A stretch of 64,000 nucleotides of DNA, from positions 1,253,001-1,317,000 of the forward strand of contig NZ_AP028672.1 in the NCBI RefSeq assembly GCF_041154505.1, written 5' to 3'. Of this stretch, positions 58,461-64,000 are shown piece by piece (position 1 is the first letter of the stretch; each line of letters begins with the position of its first letter). Under the pieces are notes generated by a model. The model had not been told where the DNA came from, searched no databases, and was given only the letters and a program-made list of their open reading frames with translations. A program made the position numbers and the translations under genes. This DNA is from Acidovorax sp. A79 (GTDB taxonomy: Bacteria; Pseudomonadota; Gammaproteobacteria; Burkholderiales; Burkholderiaceae_C).

Positions 58461-58475
58461 AGAAAGGGCGTTGAA

Positions 58476-59606
58476 ATGAGCAAGTTGGTAGGGTTGGTTG
58501 GCTGGCGCGGAATGGTCGGCTCGGTCCTGATGGACCGCATGGCGCAGGAGAAGGATTTCGACCTGATCGAGCCGATGTTCTTCTCCACCTCGAACGCAGG
58601 CGGCAAGGCTCCCGCGCAGGCAAGGAACGAGAGCACCCTGCAGGACGCGTTCGACATCGAGGCCCTCAAGCGCTGCGAAATCATCATCACCGCCCAGGGC
58701 GGCGACTACACCAACGAGGTCTATCCCAAGCTGCGCGCCGCCGGCTGGAACGGCCACTGGATCGACGCCGCCTCCTCCCTGCGCATGGAGAAGAACGCCG
58801 TCATCGTCCTGGACCCGGTCAACATGCCCGTGATCAAGAACGCCCTGGCCCAGGGCGGCAAGGACTGGATTGGCGGCAACTGCACCGTGAGCTGCATGCT
58901 GATGGGCGTAGGCGCCCTGTACAAGGCGGGTCTCGTGGAATGGATGAGCACGCAAACCTACCAGGCGGCCTCCGGCGGCGGCGCGCAGCACATGCGCGAG
59001 CTGCTCACGCAGTACGGCACGCTCAACGCCGAAGTGAAGGCCCTGCTCGATGACCCCAAGAGCGCCATCCTGGAAATCGACCGCAAGGTGATCGCCAAGC
59101 AACGCGCCCTGACGGGCGCTGAAACCGCCAACTTCGGCGTGCCGCTGGGCGGCAGCCTGATCCCCTGGATCGACAAGGACCTGGGCAACGGCATGTCCAA
59201 GGAAGAATGGAAGGGCATGGCGGAAACCAACAAGATCCTGGGCCAGGGCGAGGGCTTCAGCGCCCCCGCCGTGCCGGTGGACGGCTTCTGCGTGCGCGTG
59301 GGCGCCATGCGCTGCCATAGCCAGGCGCTGACCTTCAAGCTGAAGAAGGACGTGCCCCTGGCGGACCTGGAGGCCATGATCGCCGCCGACAACGAGTGGG
59401 TGAAGGTCGTGCCCAACACCCGGGAAGCCACCATCAAGGACCTGACGCCCGTGGCGGTGACCGGCACCATGGACATCCCCGTGGGCCGCATCCGCAAGCT
59501 GGCCATGGGGCCTGAATATGTCGGCGCGTTCACCATTGGCGACCAGCTGCTGTGGGGCGCGGCCGAACCGCTGCGCCGCATGCTGCGCATCCTGCTCGAC
59601 GCCTGA
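58476..59606 (+). CDS. asd: Aspartate-semialdehyde dehydrogenase
   Basis: NADPH enzyme of 376 residues that makes aspartate semialdehyde from aspartyl phosphate. [19 protein letters not shown] starts the Rossmann fold; the catalytic Cys is in [26 protein letters not shown] and [13 protein letters not shown] supply the substrate site. It belongs to the E. coli-like long class. AAAGGG lies 7 bases before the ATG. Its mRNA appears to be preceded by a Thr/Ile/Lys leader. hom and thrC, which use its product, are at 34-37 kb. A strong terminator follows. Confidence 0.96.
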   Translation: MSKLVGLVGWRGMVGSVLMDRMAQEKDFDLIEPMFFSTSNAGGKAPAQARNESTLQDAFDIEALKRCEIIITAQGGDYTNEVYPKLRAAGWNGHWIDAASSLRMEKNAVIVLDPVNMPVIKNALAQGGKDWIGGNCTVSCMLMGVGALYKAGLVEWMSTQTYQAASGGGAQHMRELLTQYGTLNAEVKALLDDPKSAILEIDRKVIAKQRALTGAETANFGVPLGGSLIPWIDKDLGNGMSKEEWKGMAETNKILGQGEGFSAPAVPVDGFCVRVGAMRCHSQALTFKLKKDVPLADLEAMIAADNEWVKVVPNTREATIKDLTPVAVTGTMDIPVGRIRKLAMGPEYVGAFTIGDQLLWGAAEPLRRMLRILLDA

Positions 59607-59620
59607 GCTCCGGCCCCCCG

Positions 59621-59656
59621 AAAAGCGCGCGCAGCCCCGGCTGCGCGCGCTTTTTT
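59621..59656 (+). terminator. Terminator downstream of asd
   Basis: AAAA, then GCGCGCGCAGC pairing with GCTGCGCGCGC across a loop of about four bases, followed by TTTTTT. Confidence 0.92.
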
Positions 59657-59710
59657 GCGCCAGGGGTCTTGACACACTCAGTTACGCCACGTTGGCAATT
59701 GGCAACATCT

Positions 59711-59733
59711 TGGCGCCCCAACTTGGGGCGCCA
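59711..59733. promoter_or_regulatory. Perfect inverted repeat upstream of fimV
   Basis: TGGCGCCCC-AACTT-GGGGCGCCA, 9-bp arms, in the 290-base gap between asd and fimV. Not followed by a T run, so not a terminator. It could be a protein-binding site for fimV control. Confidence 0.45.
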
Positions 59734-59895
59734 GGACCCCTCTCAAAGCTTCGGCGCCACCTCAGCTTGTCAGTGCAAAACATTGATGCTATGGTGCTTT
59801 TTACATATTTTCACGCGCCGGGGCGGGACCAGACCATGAGAAAAAAAGCACCGCTCGACCGAGCCGCACAAAAACCTACTCAGTTGTTGGCAAAC

Positions 59896-62556
59896 ATGCA
59901 TCGTTGGAAATTCTCTGCCCTGGCGGCGGCAGCCGTAGTGTCGGCCGGCTTGTACGCGGGCGACGCCTCGGCCCTGGCGCTGGGCCGCATCACCGTGCAG
60001 TCTGCCCTGGGCGAGCCCCTGCGCGCCGAAATCGACCTGCCCCAGATCACTCCCGCCGAAGCGGACAGCTTGCGGGCCACCACGGCCTCCCCGGACGTGT
60101 TCCGCGCCCAGGGCATGGAATACACGCCCACCATCAACAATCTGCAGATCCAGCTGCAGCGCCGCCCGGATGGCACGGCCGTGCTGCGCCTGACGAGCAG
60201 CCGGCCCGTGAACGAACCCTTCCTCGACCTGGTGCTGGACGCCAACTGGGGCTCGGGCCGCATCGTGCGCAGCTACACCATGCTGTTCGACCCGCCCACG
60301 CTGCGCCGTCCCGCGCCAGCGGTGACGGCCTCTCCGCAGCTGCCTGCGCCGGCCACCCAGCAGGCCCCTGCCGTGCGCGCGCCGGTCGCCCCGCGGGCCA
60401 GCGAATCCCCCGCAGCGGCGGCCCCTGCCGCACCGCCGACGCCGCGTCCGCCAGCCGTGGCCGCCCGCCCCGCCCCCGCCGATGGAGTCAGGGTGCAGGC
60501 AGGCGACACGGCGGGCCGCATTGCGAACGCCCACCGCCCCGCCGACGTGTCCCTCGACCAGATGCTGGTCGCCATGATGCGCGCGAACCCCGATGCCTTC
60601 ATCCAGGGCAATGTCAACCGCCTGAAGGCTGGCGCGGTCCTGCAGATGCCCGACCAGGCTGCGGCGCAGTCCACGCCGGCACCCGAGGCGCGTCAGATCC
60701 TTGCCGCGCAGGCCCGGGACTTCAACGAATTCCGCCGCAAGCTGGCGGGTGCCGCCCCCACCGCCGCGGTCGCCGCCGCAGAACGCTCGGCCTCCGGCGC
60801 GGTGCAGGCCCGTGTGGAGGACAAGAAACCTGCCACGGCCGCGCCCGACAAGCTCACGCTGTCCAAAGGTTCCGTCAAGGGCCAGAAGGCGGCCGAGGAC
60901 CAGCTCGCCAAGGACAAGCAAGCCGGAGAGGCCGCCACGCGCATGGCCGAGCTGTCCAAGAACATCACGGACCTCAACAAGCTGGGCGCCGCGTCGGCCG
61001 CTGCGGGCAGCGCCGCACCGGCGCCCGCCGGCGCCGCCAGCGCTCCCGCCGCGGTGGCAGTGCAGGCACCCGCCGTTCCTGCCACGCCCACGGCCCCTGC
61101 CGTGCCGGAAACCCCGGCACCAGCCCCCGCTCCCGCAGCCAGCGCGCCGGCAGATGCAGCCGTGCCGGCGGAAGCCGCGTCCGAGCCTGCCTCCGCACCC
61201 GCTCCGGCCGCATCGGCGCCAGCGAAGCCAGTCCGCGTTCCCGCACCGGCTCCCGCACCAGTTGAAGAGCCGGGTTTCCTGTCCGGCCTCATGGACGACC
61301 CGCTGCTGCCGCTCGCCGGTGGCGGGCTCCTGGCCTTGCTGCTGGGCTATGGCGCCTACCGCGTGGTTCAGCGCCGCCGCCAGAATGCGGGCGTCGACAG
61401 CTCCTTCCTGGAAAGCCGCATCCAGCCGGATTCGTTCTTCGGCGCCAGCGGCGGGCAGCGCGTCGATACCGCCAACAGCGAGATGACCACGGGCTCGTCC
61501 ATGGCCTACTCGCCCAGCCAGCTCGATGCCGGCGGCGACGTGGATCCTGTGGCCGAAGCCGACGTGTACCTGGCCTATGGCCGTGACCTGCAGGCCGAGG
61601 AAATCCTCAAGGAGGCGATCCGCCACAACCCTGCCCGCGTGTCGGTGCATGTGAAGCTCGGTGAGATCTACGCCAAGCGCCAGGACCGCAAGGCCCTGGA
61701 GGCGGTGGCAGGGGACGTGTTCAAGCTGACCCAGGGCGAAGGCCCGGACTGGAACCGCATTGCCGAGCTTGGCCGCGATCTGGATCCCGAAAACCGCCTT
61801 TACCAGCCTGGCGGCCGCCCAGGCATGGCCGAGGACGAGTCGCCATCGCTGCCCCCAGGCGGATTCCCGAGCACGTTCACGGGCGTGGGCGGTGCGGCGG
61901 CGACGGCTGCGTTGCCCCCCGACCTGGACCTTGACCTGGATCTGGACCTGCCCGACGACGCGCTGACCGATGCACCAGCGGTGGCTCCGGCACCTCCCGG
62001 CGGATTTGCCGCAGCGGCAGCCGCGGCCGCGGCATCGGGCGGCGCCCGCCGCGCAGCGGACCCGGCCGATGAGCCGCAGACACTGCGCCCTGAACTGGAC
62101 CTGCCGGAGTTGCCGTCGGCGACCGCTCCCGCCTGGAATGCGCCAGAAGTGGCACCAGCCTCGGGCACGATGGCGCCTCCGCCCGTGGCCAATCTGGACT
62201 TTCCTTCGGCGGACGACCTGAGCATGGCACCCTCGGGCCCCATGCCGCTCACCGCGGATGCCCAGGACTCCGGCCCGATGGAGTTTGACCTCGGCGACCT
62301 GTCGCTGGACCTGAACGCCCCCTCCAAGCCCATGGCGGCCCCCGCAGCCAAGGCCCCTCTGCCGGCCCCTGAATTGAGCGACGACGGCTCGGCGGCGGCG
62401 CAGGACGACCCACTGGCCACCAAGCTCGCGCTCGCCGAAGAGTTCAATGCCATCGGTGATACGGATGGTGCACGCACGCTGATCGAAGAAGTGGTTGCCG
62501 AGTCCAGCGGCGCGCTCAAGACCCGCGCCCAGCGCATGCTGGCCGAACTGGGTTGA
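59896..62556 (+). CDS. fimV: FimV family pilus/polarity protein
   Basis: Inner-membrane protein of 886 residues that organises the cell pole and type IV pilus function in relatives. A signal peptide (WKFSALAAAAVVSAGLYAGDASA) precedes the conserved LALGRITVQSALGEPLRAEIDLPQ domain, then a LysM-like domain (about 197-255), a very Ala/Pro-rich stretch, a transmembrane helix (LLPLAGGGLLALLLGYGAYRVV) and a cytoplasmic TPR-like region with DVYLAYGRDLQAEEILKEAI. It ends with the FimV C-terminal motif LATKLALAEEFNAIGDTDGA. ATG 59836 gives a longer form; 59896 places the signal peptide at the N-terminus. Confidence 0.87.
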   Translation: MHRWKFSALAAAAVVSAGLYAGDASALALGRITVQSALGEPLRAEIDLPQITPAEADSLRATTASPDVFRAQGMEYTPTINNLQIQLQRRPDGTAVLRLTSSRPVNEPFLDLVLDANWGSGRIVRSYTMLFDPPTLRRPAPAVTASPQLPAPATQQAPAVRAPVAPRASESPAAAAPAAPPTPRPPAVAARPAPADGVRVQAGDTAGRIANAHRPADVSLDQMLVAMMRANPDAFIQGNVNRLKAGAVLQMPDQAAAQSTPAPEARQILAAQARDFNEFRRKLAGAAPTAAVAAAERSASGAVQARVEDKKPATAAPDKLTLSKGSVKGQKAAEDQLAKDKQAGEAATRMAELSKNITDLNKLGAASAAAGSAAPAPAGAASAPAAVAVQAPAVPATPTAPAVPETPAPAPAPAASAPADAAVPAEAASEPASAPAPAASAPAKPVRVPAPAPAPVEEPGFLSGLMDDPLLPLAGGGLLALLLGYGAYRVVQRRRQNAGVDSSFLESRIQPDSFFGASGGQRVDTANSEMTTGSSMAYSPSQLDAGGDVDPVAEADVYLAYGRDLQAEEILKEAIRHNPARVSVHVKLGEIYAKRQDRKALEAVAGDVFKLTQGEGPDWNRIAELGRDLDPENRLYQPGGRPGMAEDESPSLPPGGFPSTFTGVGGAAATAALPPDLDLDLDLDLPDDALTDAPAVAPAPPGGFAAAAAAAAASGGARRAADPADEPQTLRPELDLPELPSATAPAWNAPEVAPASGTMAPPPVANLDFPSADDLSMAPSGPMPLTADAQDSGPMEFDLGDLSLDLNAPSKPMAAPAAKAPLPAPELSDDGSAAAQDDPLATKLALAEEFNAIGDTDGARTLIEEVVAESSGALKTRAQRMLAELG

Positions 62557-62605
62557 TGCGGCCCGCCCCGCAGGCCGCCCCCGCCCGCCCCCAGGCCGCC
62601 ACTCC

Positions 62606-63427
62606 ATGACCCGGGTGGCGCTGGGTGTCAGCTACAACGGCCAGGCCTACAGCGGCTGGCAAAGCCAGCTGTCCCGCGACACCATTCAAGACAAGCTCGA
62701 AGCGGCCCTGGGCCGCTTTGCCACGCACCCTGTGAGCACGCTGTGCGCAGGCCGCACCGATGCGGGCGTGCATGGGCTGATGCAGGTGGTGCACTTCGAC
62801 ACGCCACTGAACCGCCCCTGCGCTTCGTGGGTGCGCGGCACCAATACCTTCCTCCCTGCCGACATTGCCGTGCAATGGGCGCAGCACGTGCCGGACAGTT
62901 TTCACGCCCGGGCCAGCGCCGTCGCGCGGCGCTATGCGTATGTGCTGCTGCAATCACCCGTGCGGCCCAGCGTGGACTCGGGGCGCGTGGGATGGGTATT
63001 CCACCCGCTCCATCACGATGCGATGCGCCAGGCCGTAGACCACCTGCTGGGCGAACATGACTTCACCTCGTTTCGTGCATCCGCGTGCCAGGCCAAGTCG
63101 CCCGTCAAGACCCTGCAGCGCATCGATATCTCGCGCCGGGGCCTCAACGCCCCGCACCCGGAACTGGGTTGGAGTTCCTGCTACTGGCGCTTCGAGTTCG
63201 AGGCCAACGCGTTCCTGCACCACATGATCCGCAACATCATGGGCTGCCTGGTGGCCGTGGGCCAAGGCAAATACCCTCCGCAGTGGGTAGCGCAGGTACT
63301 CGCGGCAAGATCGCGCGACGCCGCGGCACCCACGTTCTCTCCGGATGGACTGTATTTTCAAGGCCCTGTCTACGACGCCTCGTGGGGCCTGCCCCAGCGC
63401 ACGGCTGCGTATGATTGGCTGCCATGA
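62606..63427 (+). CDS. truA: tRNA pseudouridine(38-40) synthase TruA
   Basis: Enzyme of 273 residues that makes pseudouridine at positions 38-40 of tRNA. MTRVALGVSYNGQAYSGWQSQ opens the protein; the catalytic Asp52 is in CAGRTDAGVHGLMQV; FEANAFLHHMIRNIMGCLVAVGQG is the TruA signature. ATG 62606 was chosen over a longer frame that overlaps fimV. Its TGA overlaps the trpF ATG (ATGA). Confidence 0.95.
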   Translation: MTRVALGVSYNGQAYSGWQSQLSRDTIQDKLEAALGRFATHPVSTLCAGRTDAGVHGLMQVVHFDTPLNRPCASWVRGTNTFLPADIAVQWAQHVPDSFHARASAVARRYAYVLLQSPVRPSVDSGRVGWVFHPLHHDAMRQAVDHLLGEHDFTSFRASACQAKSPVKTLQRIDISRRGLNAPHPELGWSSCYWRFEFEANAFLHHMIRNIMGCLVAVGQGKYPPQWVAQVLAARSRDAAAPTFSPDGLYFQGPVYDASWGLPQRTAAYDWLP

Positions 63428-64000
63428 AAGCCAAAGAAGTCCCCTCCCCGGCCCGCACCCGCATCAAGATCTGTGGCCTGACCCGCGAAGAAGACGTCGA
63501 CGCGGCCGTGGCGGCTGGCGCGGATGCCGTCGGATTCGTGCTCTACGCGCCCAGCCCACGTGCCGTGACACCCGAACGCGCGGCACAGCTGGCCAGGCGC
63601 CTGCCCCCTTTTGTCACGCCGGTTTTGCTCTTCGTGAATGAAACCGCTCCCAAAGTGATAGCTGCCAGCGCTTTGATAGCGGGTGCCACCGTGCAATTTC
63701 ATGGTGACGAGACGCCCGAGGATTGCCTGGCCGCCACCGGCCAGGGGGCACGGCCTTACCTGCGGGCCGCGCGCATTCCCCTTGGCGACGGTGCGGCACG
63801 GTTCGACCTCGTAAAATACGCGCACGATTACTCCCACGCCCAGGCCATCCTGCTCGACGCCCATGTCGAGGGGTACGGCGGCGGCGGCAAGGCATTCAAT
63901 TGGTCACTCCTTCCACCAAGCGTCAGCTCTCACCTCGTTTTGTCTGGTGGACTCACGCCTGCAAACGTGACCGATGGCATTTTGCAAGTCCGCCCGCGTT
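63424..64000 (+). CDS. trpF: Phosphoribosylanthranilate isomerase, 3' end outside the window
   Basis: Tryptophan synthesis enzyme, cut by the window end; 192 codons are visible. The barrel start is RTRIKICGLTREEDVDAAVAAGADAVGFVLY, with the catalytic Cys in KICGLT. LLFVNE, VQFHGDE, VEGYGGGGKAFNW and LSGGLTPANV are family motifs. Residues about 77-88 (KVIAASALIAGA) are encoded by a copy of the dispersed palindromic repeat, including two rare ATA Ile codons. The region has the usual length, so the frame seems functional. Start and truA stop overlap by ATGA. Confidence 0.93.
   Translation, partial: MKAKEVPSPARTRIKICGLTREEDVDAAVAAGADAVGFVLYAPSPRAVTPERAAQLARRLPPFVTPVLLFVNETAPKVIAASALIAGATVQFHGDETPEDCLAATGQGARPYLRAARIPLGDGAARFDLVKYAHDYSHAQAILLDAHVEGYGGGGKAFNWSLLPPSVSSHLVLSGGLTPANVTDGILQVRPR
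63658..63687. repeat. Dispersed palindromic repeat, copy G, inside trpF
   Basis: ATAGCTGCCAGCGCTT (63658-63673) is identical to the left arm of copies B and E. Loop TGATAGC, then a degenerate right arm GGGTGCC. In the reading frame it encodes I-A-A-S-A-L-I-A-G-A. Confidence 0.7.

Overview
The window is GC-rich chromosomal DNA from a betaproteobacterium, most likely a Comamonadaceae member close to Acidovorax. Three things point there: the gene order leuC - small lipoprotein - leuD - leuB ... asd - fimV - truA - trpF, the order alaA - hom - thrC, and a secreted protein with an IPTL-CTERM tail. Genus is an inference from family-level knowledge; no search was run. No rRNA, tRNA or CRISPR array was found.

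Layout. 0-7.4 kb: type IV pilus minor-pilin cluster (fimT, pilV, pilW, pilX, pilY1, pilE). 7.4-12 kb: ribD, an ammonium transporter behind a textbook sigma-54 promoter, and a phospholipase-D-type lipoprotein. 11.9-13 kb: an intact IS481-family element with a 6-bp target duplication, inserted exactly at the stop codon of dusC. 13-21.5 kb: dusC, a methyltransferase, a GNAT enzyme, a response regulator/hybrid kinase pair and a coniferyl-aldehyde-dehydrogenase-like enzyme. 21.5-28 kb: clpB and a large FG-GAP/IPTL-CTERM surface protein. 28-34 kb: molybdenum cofactor genes (moaE; moaD-moeA-mobB) with a block of other genes between them, including a DapA-family gene with its own upstream leader ORF. 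34-39.3 kb: alaA, a DUF1176 protein, hom and thrC. 39.4-44.4 kb: Mth938-like protein, bcp, PIN-PhoH ATPase and dnaB. 44.6-46.1 kb: the rpsF-priB-rpsR-rplI operon. 46.4-50.3 kb: grpE-dnaK-dnaJ behind a sigma-32 promoter. 50.3-57.4 kb: lytic transglycosylase, beta-CASP hydrolase, a LysR regulator and leuC/D/B. 57.4-64 kb: a divergent DapB-like protein, asd with a Thr/Ile/Lys leader peptide, fimV, truA and the start of trpF.

The most interesting signals are regulatory or structural. (1) asd is preceded by a 33-codon ORF whose last ten sense codons are dense in Thr, Ile and Lys, followed by mutually exclusive hairpins: a candidate ribosome-dependent attenuator for the aspartate pathway. (2) The DapA-family gene has a parallel architecture, a promoter placing the leader ATG almost at the transcription start, a 29-codon ORF with three Lys codons near its end, and two competing stems. 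(3) A dispersed short palindromic repeat occurs at least six times, once inside the trpF reading frame. (4) The IS481 element and dusC share a palindromic CTAG as their two opposed stop codons, and the transposase start lies in a 14-bp hairpin that only read-through mRNA can form.
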